This document shows positions 13,841-21,097 of a stretch of 21,097 nt of DNA, piece by piece. How positions within the stretch are numbered: the first letter of the stretch is position 1; the number at the start of each line of letters is the position of its first letter. The notes below the pieces were generated by a model, which did not search any database, was not told where the DNA came from, and was given only the letters and a program-made list of their open reading frames with translations. The stretch comes from Oligoflexaceae bacterium (GTDB lineage Bacteria; Bdellovibrionota_B; Oligoflexia; Oligoflexales; Oligoflexaceae): NCBI GenBank assembly GCA_947474445.1, contig CANJJY010000021.1, forward strand, positions 1 through 21,097, in the 5' to 3' direction. The translations under genes and the position numbers were made by a program.

Positions 13841-16825
13841 ATGAAAATCACACGAGGCATCTGTCTTCACTTGCTCATCGCTCTGTGGCTAGTGCTGCCG
13901 GCATGGGCGACTTCCGCCTATGCGCTTGTTCTCCCCGACGGAGATGTGACCTTCACCAATCTCGTGATTGAATCCGTTCAAGACGGACCTATCGTGGTCG
14001 ATAAGCAACGTCGGCTGCGAGTTCTCGGAGTGACGGCGGAAGGATTCCGATTTCCTTACGATGGTCGCGTGAAGTGGTTGCCGTCAAACGACGTGGTAGC
14101 CATTTCCGATTCGGGTTACATCACCGGCCTCAAAGAAGGTTCGAGCGTCGTGCGCGTCGACTCAATCGACGAGCCGCGATTGAACGGAACATCAGAAGTC
14201 ACCGTCATCAAAGAACCTGTACTGATCTATTTTCAAGCACCGAAAAACTGGAATAAAGCCAACGTATGGTACTGGTACCTCGATGGCGATGCCGATGCCA
14301 GTGGTCTCGATAAGAATGGCCAAGCTCTCAACGCGATCACGGCTATCAACCAGGGCGCTTTCCCCGGCCCTTTGATGAAGCCCGTCGCTGGCTGGCCGGG
14401 CTGGTTCTCGATCGCCCTGCCTCGCTTTGACGACCAGAGCCAGTATCCAGGTCGCAGTCTCGTTCGCCAACCTATTAGACTCGTCTTTAGCAATCCCGAC
14501 AACGGCGAAAAAACTCGCGATTTTCAGCATTACGATGGCTGCTTCTATTCTTACAATCGCTACCTGCGACCTGGTCTCATCGATGGCCGCTGGGATTCGC
14601 CGAACAATTGTCCGGTATTTCCCAAGAAATTGCGCCCCATCGCCGAACCCATGGGCGGGCCGGTCTGGTCTGATAAGTCCTTTGTGAATGCCCTAGTGCA
14701 GGGCCAAACGGCGGCCAATGCTCTCGCGCGCTATACCTTAGACCGCACGCTACCAAGCGCCACGAACGGCAAGCCCTTCACCAACGGCCAGACCCTCAAT
14801 ATCGATCAAGAGATCGCGATCAACGGGAAATCGACGGTCTGTCTCTGGGCTGCGCAAAATGAGCAGCAAAACAGCGAATGCTTTCAATTCTACAAAGCCG
14901 ACCCTGAAGCGCTACGTGACTACCGGAATCTAGGCGCGACCTACTCGGAGCAATCGACCACGTTTGCGATTTGGTCTCCCGACCGTAATAGTGTCGAACT
15001 GTGGTTAGACGGTCAGACCATTCCGATGGGTTACATCGGTGACGCCATCAAACAACCAGGCGTTTGGGCTGTTACGGTCCCGGGCAATTACTATTTAAAA
15101 CGCTATCAGTTCATCCTCGATGACGTTCCAGTTCGCGATCCTTATGCGGTGATGGTAGAGCCGGGAACTGACTTCTGCATCGTCATGGATCCTCTGCGCA
15201 TTCAACCCGAAGGCGGCTGGGCCCAGACTCCTCCCCTCGTTAACCGCGAAGACGCTGTGATCTACGAGATGAGCGTACGCGATTTCACGTTTTCACCGAC
15301 GTCTGGCGTGACTCCGGAACTACGCGGCAAATTCCTCGGTCTCGTCGAGCCCAATACCTATCTCTATAAAGGCCAAGAAGGAGCCGATGCTGCTATCAAA
15401 ACCGGCATCGATCATTTGAAAGAACTGGGCGTCACCCACGTGCAGCTGATGCCCGTATTTGATTACGCCACCTGCTCGCTTAAAGATCGTAAGAATGGTC
15501 CTAATTGTTACAACTGGGGCTACGATCCGGAAAACTTCAATGTCGTCGAAGAACGCTACTCAACGCGGCCTAACGACTACGAACATCGCGTTCGCGAATT
15601 CAAGACGATGGTCAACGAACTCCATAAAGCGGGAATCCGCGTGATCATGGACGTGGTCTACAATCATACTTGGGTCCGTCCTTGGCGCGAAGCGGACGAA
15701 GGTGAAAAGTATTTCGGGGATATCACGGGCAAGTATTTTCTCTTTGATGCGGATGGTATCGGCTATCAGCTGACTGGTACGGGAAATACGATCGATCCTA
15801 AAGAACCGATGGTTAATAAGTATATCAAAGACTCCTTGGAATACTGGGTCAATACCTACAACATTGATGGCTTCCGTTTCGATGTCGCCGGCGTCTTCGA
15901 CTACGACGAAATCACAGGCTGGATGACTCATCTTTACGATCGCTTTCCCGACAAGCAGCTCTTGAACTACGGCGAACCCTACACGGCCTTGACCGATACC
16001 GATCCTCACCATTTCCGTTTGAATGGCATCTCTCGGATGACGCGCGCAGATGGCAAAGCAGCTGACTTCGGCGGTTTCAACTTCTCTTATCGCGAAGCGA
16101 TCAAGGGTAACAACGACAGTGGGTTTGGCGGAGGTTATGCCTTCAATGATACCTACAAACCGCAGACGATCATCAACGGGCTGCGCGGAAGCCTGGGAGC
16201 CGGTGACATCGACACGTCGGCCTTTACCGGCGACCCCGTTCAAACGATCAATTACGTGACTTCTCATGATAATCTTAACCTCTTCGACAAGATCAACGCC
16301 TGGTCGTCTCTTCAGACCTATAACGTCGATCTCGCCTATAAAAAGCGCATCCAGGTCTTTGCCAATGCCATTGTCCTGATGTCGCAAGGGGTCCCTCTCC
16401 TCCACAGTGGAGAAGAGATCATGAGGACGAAAAGCGGTATTCCCGACTCGTATCAAGCGGCTGATCCCGTCAATAAATTGGATTGGACACGTAAAAAAGC
16501 CTACAAAGACGTCTCGGACGCCTACTCGCAACTGATCCAGGCCCGGCGCCGTTTTGCAGGTTTGCGCTTGCCGAGTCGTGAGGAGATCGAACGCTCGCTT
16601 TCTGTCCAGCAGCTAAGCCCGGGTCTCTTTGAGATCAGGATTGCCCCCAATGGAAAGCAACGCAATGAACTCGTGGTCCTCTTGAACTCTGGAGGCGATC
16701 GGGATTATTCGCTGCCTAGCGGTGAGTGGAATCTTGTCCTAGAACAAGGTCGCGTGACCACCGAGCGCAAGGTATCGGGACGCATCAAGGCCAGCGGCAC
16801 AGCCGCGACCCTCTTCTATCGTTAA
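13841..16825 (+). CDS. Secreted multidomain pullulanase (GH13, type I)
   Basis: A 994-residue precursor that cleaves alpha-1,6 links of pullulan and branched starch or glycogen outside the cytoplasm. It has a Sec signal peptide (1-28, ending TSAYA) and no lipobox. An Ig-like Big_2 domain (about 45-125, VKWLPSNDVVAISDSGYITG) and a starch-binding-like module (about 128-250, beginning VLIYFQAPKNW) follow. A linker region and a CBM48-type sandwich (about 365-460) then precede the GH13 barrel. The pullulanase hallmark YNWGYDP is near 560. Catalytic residues are nucleophile D681 (GFRFDVAG), acid/base E712 (NYGEPY) and D810 (TSHDN). The C-terminal beta domain ends about 990. The start at 13841 is set by AGGGGG and the leader peptide. 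The gene has its own promoter and terminator, so it is monocistronic. Confidence 0.93.
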   Translation: MKITRGICLHLLIALWLVLPAWATSAYALVLPDGDVTFTNLVIESVQDGPIVVDKQRRLRVLGVTAEGFRFPYDGRVKWLPSNDVVAISDSGYITGLKEGSSVVRVDSIDEPRLNGTSEVTVIKEPVLIYFQAPKNWNKANVWYWYLDGDADASGLDKNGQALNAITAINQGAFPGPLMKPVAGWPGWFSIALPRFDDQSQYPGRSLVRQPIRLVFSNPDNGEKTRDFQHYDGCFYSYNRYLRPGLIDGRWDSPNNCPVFPKKLRPIAEPMGGPVWSDKSFVNALVQGQTAANALARYTLDRTLPSATNGKPFTNGQTLNIDQEIAINGKSTVCLWAAQNEQQNSECFQFYKADPEALRDYRNLGATYSEQSTTFAIWSPDRNSVELWLDGQTIPMGYIGDAIKQPGVWAVTVPGNYYLKRYQFILDDVPVRDPYAVMVEPGTDFCIVMDPLRIQPEGGWAQTPPLVNREDAVIYEMSVRDFTFSPTSGVTPELRGKFLGLVEPNTYLYKGQEGADAAIKTGIDHLKELGVTHVQLMPVFDYATCSLKDRKNGPNCYNWGYDPENFNVVEERYSTRPNDYEHRVREFKTMVNELHKAGIRVIMDVVYNHTWVRPWREADEGEKYFGDITGKYFLFDADGIGYQLTGTGNTIDPKEPMVNKYIKDSLEYWVNTYNIDGFRFDVAGVFDYDEITGWMTHLYDRFPDKQLLNYGEPYTALTDTDPHHFRLNGISRMTRADGKAADFGGFNFSYREAIKGNNDSGFGGGYAFNDTYKPQTIINGLRGSLGAGDIDTSAFTGDPVQTINYVTSHDNLNLFDKINAWSSLQTYNVDLAYKKRIQVFANAIVLMSQGVPLLHSGEEIMRTKSGIPDSYQAADPVNKLDWTRKKAYKDVSDAYSQLIQARRRFAGLRLPSREEIERSLSVQQLSPGLFEIRIAPNGKQRNELVVLLNSGGDRDYSLPSGEWNLVLEQGRVTTERKVSGRIKASGTAATLFYR

Positions 16826-16836
16826 TAAGCTAAAGG

Positions 16837-16860
16837 GCGGGCTGTAAGCCCGCTTTTTAT
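16837..16860 (+). terminator. Intrinsic terminator of the pullulanase gene
   Basis: GCGGGCT-GTA-AGCCCGC forms a perfect 7-bp GC-rich stem with a 3-base loop, followed directly by TTTTTAT. It starts 12 bases after the pullulanase stop codon. Confidence 0.92.
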
Positions 16861-16959
16861 CCCTTCCCTAAACCCGCCATATGTATTACGATCAGGAAAT
16901 AACTTCTTGTTTTGCCAAGCTTTAGACGTTAGTCTCACCAGTCAGCCCGGCAATTTCCG

Positions 16960-16968
16960 TGGTATAAT
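16960..16968 (+). promoter_or_regulatory. Extended -10 promoter of the lytic transglycosylase gene
   Basis: TGGTATAAT contains a perfect TATAAT with the TGn extension. No good -35 is found 16-18 bases upstream, as is usual for extended -10 promoters. The predicted start is near 16975, giving a leader of about 100 bases before 17075. Confidence 0.6.
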
Positions 16969-17074
16969 GGAGGAACGTATCCAAGCCATTATCTAAGGCG
17001 CTGTTGAGAGAGCCTCTCGTCGCCCAATCCCCATTTCTACCAGCACCCGCGTTTTCTCGGATGAAGGGACCGCC

Positions 17075-18607
17075 ATGATCAAAAAAACAATTCACCCTTT
17101 GCTTTTTTCTATGTGCGTATTACTGCCGACTGCTTGCGCCACGCATACAGAAGAGAGCAGCGACGAACCCGGACTCGAAGATTCGATCGCCAACGTTCCT
17201 CGGGAAGTTGAGCCGACCGAAATCGATGATTCGATCGATACCGAGCTCGCTGTTGCCTCGACGGAGAACGTGCCCGAGATCGGGACCGAAGAAGACGAGA
17301 TCAATAAAACGCTGAAAGACGGTATCCCTCCCGAACTCAATGAGAAGGTCGAGGAATGGATTCAGTTTTTTACCAAACGCAACGGCGAAGCTTTCCAACG
17401 CTTCATGGACCGCGGCGAACCTTATAAGAAAATGATCGTCGCGACTCTCCGCGAGCACGGCCTCCCCTCGGAGATCTACTATCTTGCTATGATCGAGAGC
17501 GGGTTTGTTCTGCACGCCAAGTCACCGATGGCCGCGATGGGTTTTTGGCAGTTTATTCCCGGCACCGGCAAAAGATACGGTCTGCGCGTCGATCCTTACG
17601 TCGATGAACGCCGCGATCCTTGGCGCTCGACCGTCGCCGCATCGATGTATCTCTCCGATCTGAATAATGTCTTTGATTCTTGGTATCTGGCGATGGCGGC
17701 CTACAATGCCGGTGAGATGCGCATCATGAATGCCATCATGCGCGGTAAGTCGCGGGACTTTATGAGTCTAGTGAAGGGCAAGTTCCTGCCACCGGAAACG
17801 ATGGACTACATTCCTAAGTTCCTTGCTGCCTTCATTATCGGCACGAATCCTGAAAAATACGGCTTCCGCCGCCCTCAAGCCGACGCTCATGAACCCGTGT
17901 CGCTCGTCGCCGTTCCCGCTCCACTGCCACTCGCAAAAGTCGCGGAAGTCACTGGGGTGTCGCTCGAGAGTCTGCAGCGCTTCAATCCTCATTTGAAAAC
18001 CGGAATCACGCCTCCAGGTTCTCAAGTCTATAAGATTTGGGTCCCTCAGAATCAAAAATCAAGCGTCGCTGAAGCCATGAACGACCTCACTCCTTTCCGT
18101 CTTTCGATTCGCGACAAGGCCGCGAAGATCGCGGTTGAAGAAGCGCGAGATGGTGCCACGCGGCCCAAGTTTCACCGCGTCCGTCGCGGTGAGAATCTAG
18201 CGATGATCGCCGACAAGTACGGAGTGCCTGTCAACGAGTTGATGACCAGCAACAATCTGCGGAGCAGCCGGATATTTGTCGGGCGAAAGCTCAAGCTTCC
18301 TGGTGCGGCAGCAGCTGTAGCGGTGGAACCCGCATCTGTGAATGCAAGCAAGACCAAGATCAAAGCCGGCGTAGCCCTCGGCAAAGCCGATACGCTTGCA
18401 GCTCGCAAGGCGGCGGCCCTCGCCTCACTGAAGAGTCAGGACGAAGCGCGGGACGGAACCTACTACAAGGTTCAAAGAGGCGACAACCTGCAGGACATCG
18501 CGCGACGCTTTCGCGTGACTATTCAAGAACTAAAGAAAATGAACAACCTCAGGCGCTCCGATCTCCGCATCGGCCAGATCCTGATCGTGGGTCGCAACAA
18601 CACCTGA
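17075..18607 (+). CDS. mltD: MltD-like membrane-bound lytic murein transglycosylase with two LysM domains
   Basis: A 510-residue lipoprotein-type precursor (LPTAC, Cys21, with Pro at -3) followed by a very acidic linker (22-90). The SLT catalytic domain (about 120-235) has the catalytic Glu141 in MIESGF, then AMGFWQFIPGTGKRYGL and the AAYNAGE motif, all diagnostic of family 1D. A middle region (about 268-325, ending KIWVP) is typical of MltD. Two LysM peptidoglycan-binding domains follow at about 365-410 (FHRVRRGENL) and 464-506 (YYKVQRGDNL). It cleaves murein glycan strands to 1,6-anhydro products in the periplasm during wall remodelling. AAGGGA sits about six bases before ATG. The gene has its own promoter and ends at a strong bidirectional terminator. 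Confidence 0.93.
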   Translation: MIKKTIHPLLFSMCVLLPTACATHTEESSDEPGLEDSIANVPREVEPTEIDDSIDTELAVASTENVPEIGTEEDEINKTLKDGIPPELNEKVEEWIQFFTKRNGEAFQRFMDRGEPYKKMIVATLREHGLPSEIYYLAMIESGFVLHAKSPMAAMGFWQFIPGTGKRYGLRVDPYVDERRDPWRSTVAASMYLSDLNNVFDSWYLAMAAYNAGEMRIMNAIMRGKSRDFMSLVKGKFLPPETMDYIPKFLAAFIIGTNPEKYGFRRPQADAHEPVSLVAVPAPLPLAKVAEVTGVSLESLQRFNPHLKTGITPPGSQVYKIWVPQNQKSSVAEAMNDLTPFRLSIRDKAAKIAVEEARDGATRPKFHRVRRGENLAMIADKYGVPVNELMTSNNLRSSRIFVGRKLKLPGAAAAVAVEPASVNASKTKIKAGVALGKADTLAARKAAALASLKSQDEARDGTYYKVQRGDNLQDIARRFRVTIQELKKMNNLRRSDLRIGQILIVGRNNT

Positions 18608-18624
18608 CGCAAAGTTAAAAAATT

Positions 18625-18656
18625 AAAGCCTCAAGCTCCACAAAGCTTGAGGCTTT
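18625..18656. terminator. Bidirectional intrinsic terminator between convergent genes
   Basis: AAAGCCTCAAGCT and AGCTTGAGGCTTT form a perfect 13-bp stem around a 6-base loop. The plus-strand transcript continues as TTTCATCATTTTT. The minus-strand transcript has a T-rich run after the stem (TTTAATTTTTTAA). It serves both the transglycosylase gene and the convergent fibrinogen-like lipoprotein gene. Confidence 0.92.
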
Positions 18657-18674
18657 CATCATTTTTACCTTCGC

Positions 18675-19688
18675 TTAGCGAAAGTAGATGCGGTGTATCG
18701 TATCGGCCGCTGACGAGTTCGAACCGAAATCACATTCCCACGAAGTCTCTGAAGTATCACCGTGAATACTCCACATCGCATCGTAGGTAAAAGTGTTGCT
18801 ACCAAAAACATCCGATGTCAAAGCAAATTCGCCGCCATTCGTCGCGCCTCGATCGACGTTTGCCGGGGTATTGCCCGTGTGACCAGTGAGAGTCGAAAAG
18901 CTCGACTTGACTCCCGTGCAGGTCCCTATCCCGGTCGTGGAAGCAGCCAAACAGCTGGCGTCGTTCGTCTTGAAATGCACCACCCGCGCAACCGCTGACG
19001 ATCGACAATAGAATCGCAATTCGCTTGGATTGAACTGTTTGAGAGCAGCGTTAGAAGCATGACCCCATGCGCCTACCGCCGTCGACTCATCGACGCCAAG
19101 CGTATCGCTCACGAGCAGGGGAAGCTTGTTACTGAGGACGGCAGGCAGTGGATTCGTGCCGCCTTTGTGAACGTAATTCAAGAGAAGCGTCCATCCGCCC
19201 CCATCTTCGCTCATATCGCAATAAGCATCGATGGCGACGCGCGCCCCATCCGTGGCATTCAAGTAAATCTTATAACTTCCACTCGCCGCAGTTGGTTGAG
19301 CTTTCTTAATCGCCGCGCACTGCGCAGGGTAGAAAGGAGCCGGGGCCGGGGGCGGCGCTGGAGCTGGGGCGGGAGCCGGAGGGGCTGCGACGGGTGGAGC
19401 AGGTTGGTCCGGACTAGGCGTCCCGATTGGCGGCGGATTGTTTCCAGTCGGTAAGTCTTGAGAAGCCTCATTCTTGACCCCCTCGATTTTGTCTTCAGCT
19501 AAAACGACCTCGTCACCAACGACATCTTTATTCTCTATCGGCTGATCGGGGACAAGAGCTGACGCATCCTCCGAACCTTCGAATTTATTTGATGTTTTTC
19601 CTTCATCAGACGCTCCTCCAGCACTGCAGGCGCCTTGCGCCAGCCCAATGCCTAAGATAAGTATCCGTAAGTACTTGGTTTTATTCAT
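18675..19688 (-). CDS. Lipoprotein with C-terminal fibrinogen-like domain
   Basis: A 337-residue precursor. The leader ends AQGAC (Cys21), a lipobox with the unusual Gln at -3. An acidic, low-complexity region (25-90) is followed by a Pro/Ala-rich spacer (about 95-125) that should lift the C-terminal domain away from the membrane. The domain (about 128-337) begins with a cysteine, then GSYKIYLN and CDMSEDGGGWTLL, the start signature of fibrinogen-related or intelectin-like domains, and it holds several paired cysteines. It ends SWECDFGSNSS followed by RIYFR. Such domains bind sugars or surfaces in animals; the bacterial versions are poorly studied. GAGGG about eight bases before the ATG at 19688 sets the start. 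Confidence 0.75.
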   Translation of the reverse strand: MNKTKYLRILILGIGLAQGACSAGGASDEGKTSNKFEGSEDASALVPDQPIENKDVVGDEVVLAEDKIEGVKNEASQDLPTGNNPPPIGTPSPDQPAPPVAAPPAPAPAPAPPPAPAPFYPAQCAAIKKAQPTAASGSYKIYLNATDGARVAIDAYCDMSEDGGGWTLLLNYVHKGGTNPLPAVLSNKLPLLVSDTLGVDESTAVGAWGHASNAALKQFNPSELRFYCRSSAVARVVHFKTNDASCLAASTTGIGTCTGVKSSFSTLTGHTGNTPANVDRGATNGGEFALTSDVFGSNTFTYDAMWSIHGDTSETSWECDFGSNSSAADTIHRIYFR

Positions 19689-19762
19689 TACCCATCCCTC
19701 GCCTGAAACCCTCAATCCCACCTATTTTGTCTTATCGGTAAGAGTTGGCGTTCTCTTAAGTC

Positions 19763-19791
19763 ATTTTAGTAAGTTCGGGTATTTACTCCAA
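19763..19791 (-). promoter_or_regulatory. Sigma70-like promoter of the fibrinogen-like lipoprotein gene
   Basis: Read on the minus strand: TTGGAG (-35, 19791-19786), a 17-base spacer and TAAAAT (-10, 19768-19763). Transcription would start near 19757, about 69 bases before the start codon. Confidence 0.5.
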
Positions 19792-19927
19792 GAACTGCCT
19801 GGAATTCTGGTGACCCCGGGCGGCCGGTTCAAAGGAAACTGGCTAAGCTCCGAAGCTCCATGATAAACCTAAGCTCAGAGCGGCAATTTTCGCCCCGTTT
19901 GAGACATGAGAGCAGGTTGGTTCAGCT

Positions 19928-20362
19928 ATGACGACTTTGACAGAACGAAAAGATCAATTGCTGCGAGAACTTCGAGCTTTCACTGACAAGGATGAACGGT
20001 TTCGTTACCTCGTCGAGAAAGGACGTGAGCTGCCCGCTCTTCCGGAAGCGCTCAAGCTCGAAGCATTTCTCGTCAAAGGTTGTATTTCCCGTGCCTGGCT
20101 CGTCCCGCAGATCCAGGGGCAGCAACTCTCCTTCATGGCGGATTCCGAAGCGATGATCGTCAAAGGTATCATCGCCCTCCTCTTGCAGGTTTACAATGGT
20201 GCTCGAGCTGAAGAGATACTAGAAATTTCCCCCGAATTCTTGAGCGAAGCGGGAGTTACTGAGCATCTGTCGATGAACCGAAGGAACGGCCTCGTCAATG
20301 TTCTCGCCATGATCCGTTCTTATGCCGAACGCATGCGCGGATCGGCTCCAGAACAAGCTTAA
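19928..20362 (+). CDS. sufE: SufE family cysteine desulfurase activator / sulfur acceptor
   Basis: A 144-residue cytoplasmic protein that takes persulfide sulfur from a SufS-type desulfurase for iron-sulfur cluster assembly. The family pattern is complete: RFRYLVEKGRELPALP (24-39), the acceptor Cys52 in VKGCISRAWL (49-58), then FMADSEAMIVKGIIALLL and the C-terminal LSMNRRNGLVNVLAMIR. The length is normal for SufE. There is no suf operon beside it; the next gene, 20 bases on, is an aromatic-biosynthesis gene. The Shine-Dalgarno (AGGTTGG, about 10 bases upstream) is only moderate, but the start matches the family N-terminus. Confidence 0.93.
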   Translation: MTTLTERKDQLLRELRAFTDKDERFRYLVEKGRELPALPEALKLEAFLVKGCISRAWLVPQIQGQQLSFMADSEAMIVKGIIALLLQVYNGARAEEILEISPEFLSEAGVTEHLSMNRRNGLVNVLAMIRSYAERMRGSAPEQA

Positions 20363-20382
20363 TATCTATAAGGAATCGACGC

Positions 20383-21097
20383 GTGACTTCTCAAGACTCA
20401 TCTGTATGGACGCCCAAAACATGGCGAGCCCTACCCATCCTTCAGCAGCCGACCTATGATGATCCGCTGCTGCTCGCTGAGGTCTTGAGTGAAGTCAACC
20501 GTTTGCCACCGCTCGTCTTCGTGGGCGAAATAAGCAAGCTGAAGAAGCAACTTGCACTTGCCGGGCGCGGCGAACATTTCGTGCTTCAAGGTGGCGATTG
20601 CGCCGAACGATTTCAAGACTGCAACCGTGAAGCGATCACGAGCAAGCTTAAAATCCTTTTGCAGATGTCGGTCGTGCTCTGCTACGGCATGCGTAAACCT
20701 ATCGTTCGCATCGGTCGCATCGCCGGTCAGTACGCCAAGCCTCGATCAGCCGACACCGAACTTGTGAACGGTCAGGAAATTCCAGTCTATCGCGGCGATA
20801 TCATCAATTCTTTCGAAGCCGATCTGGCCGCGAGAAAGCCCGACCCCAAACGCATCAAGCAAGCCTACCTCTTGGCATCGGCAACGCTCAACTATATCCG
20901 TGCGCTGACGACCGGTGGTTTTGCCGACTTGCATCATCCCCACAATTGGGATCTCTCCTTTGTGCAGCAATCTCCCGAGCGCGCTGCCTACGAACGCATT
21001 GTAAGCGACATCCGCAACGCCATCGTCTTTATGGAATCTCTCGGCACGCGAGAAGAAAGTCTCTCGACGGTCGATTTTTATACCTCGCACGAGGGCC
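20383..21097 (+). CDS. aroG: Class II 3-deoxy-7-phosphoheptulonate (DAHP) synthase, 3'-truncated by window end
   Basis: The first 238 codons of a plant/actinobacterial-type (class II) DAHP synthase, which joins phosphoenolpyruvate and erythrose 4-phosphate at the entry of the shikimate pathway. The family signatures are strong: WTPKTWRALPILQQPTY near the start, PPLVFVGEI, FVLQGGDCAERF with the metal-binding Cys, then RIGRIAGQYAKPRS, YRGDIINSF and, at the edge, DFYTSHEG. The full length is normally about 450 residues, so roughly half is present. The start is a GTG at 20383, with AAGGA eight bases upstream; no ATG fits. It follows sufE by 20 bases and is probably co-transcribed. The gene runs off the window and is not broken. 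Confidence 0.93.
   Translation, partial: MTSQDSSVWTPKTWRALPILQQPTYDDPLLLAEVLSEVNRLPPLVFVGEISKLKKQLALAGRGEHFVLQGGDCAERFQDCNREAITSKLKILLQMSVVLCYGMRKPIVRIGRIAGQYAKPRSADTELVNGQEIPVYRGDIINSFEADLAARKPDPKRIKQAYLLASATLNYIRALTTGGFADLHHPHNWDLSFVQQSPERAAYERIVSDIRNAIVFMESLGTREESLSTVDFYTSHEG

Noticed and set aside
15560..16531. 323-codon open frame antisense to the pullulanase barrel
   Set aside because: It covers the catalytic region of a clear GH13 enzyme and its translation shows no recognisable domain.
19322..19410. GC-rich low-complexity tract that could look like a repeat array
   Set aside because: It encodes the Pro/Ala spacer of the fibrinogen-like lipoprotein and has no regular repeat-spacer pattern.

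Overview
The window reads as chromosomal DNA of a Gram-negative (diderm) bacterium. It encodes an outer-membrane barrel, several lipoprotein-type precursors, a LysM lytic transglycosylase and Sec signal peptides. Gene content and the loose lipobox style would fit a Bdellovibrionota/Oligoflexia or deltaproteobacterial-type organism, but no phylogenetic marker settles this. No rRNA, tRNA, CRISPR array, insertion sequence or prophage gene is visible. Coding density is high, and most boundaries are supported by a ribosome binding site, a signal peptide or a terminator.

Layout. (1) 94-8471, plus strand: five closely spaced genes (gaps of 12-46 bases) that look like one operon. They are an outer-membrane barrel protein, a lipoprotein with two jelly-roll-like modules, a large lipoprotein nuclease (5'-nucleotidase C-terminal-like + OB + endonuclease/exonuclease/phosphatase), a COG2509-type FAD dehydrogenase, and a secreted trinuclear-zinc enzyme of the S1/P1 nuclease-phospholipase C superfamily. 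Four of the five products are exported, which suggests breakdown and uptake of extracellular nucleic acid or another phosphodiester. (2) 8431-10006, minus strand: a degenerate-receiver/HATPase regulator and a YheU-family (UPF0270) protein. (3) 10086-10598, plus strand: free methionine-(R)-sulfoxide reductase, divergent from yheU. (4) 10595-13452, minus strand: a Trm112-zinc-finger/N2227-like methyltransferase, a small exported protein and a DoxX-like membrane protein. (5) 13841-16825, plus strand: a secreted multidomain type I pullulanase with its own promoter and terminator. (6) 17075-18607, plus strand: an MltD-like lytic transglycosylase. (7) 18675-19688, minus strand: a fibrinogen-like lipoprotein. 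(8) 19928-21097, plus strand: SufE, then a class II DAHP synthase cut by the window end.

The best candidates for something new are the exported phosphodiesterase operon, with its odd domain combinations and a zinc site intermediate between nuclease and phospholipase C, and the Trm112-N2227-PqqD-like fusion. At DNA level, a perfect 11-bp dyad is centred on two overlapping convergent stop codons, and several inverted repeats sit in promoter regions.
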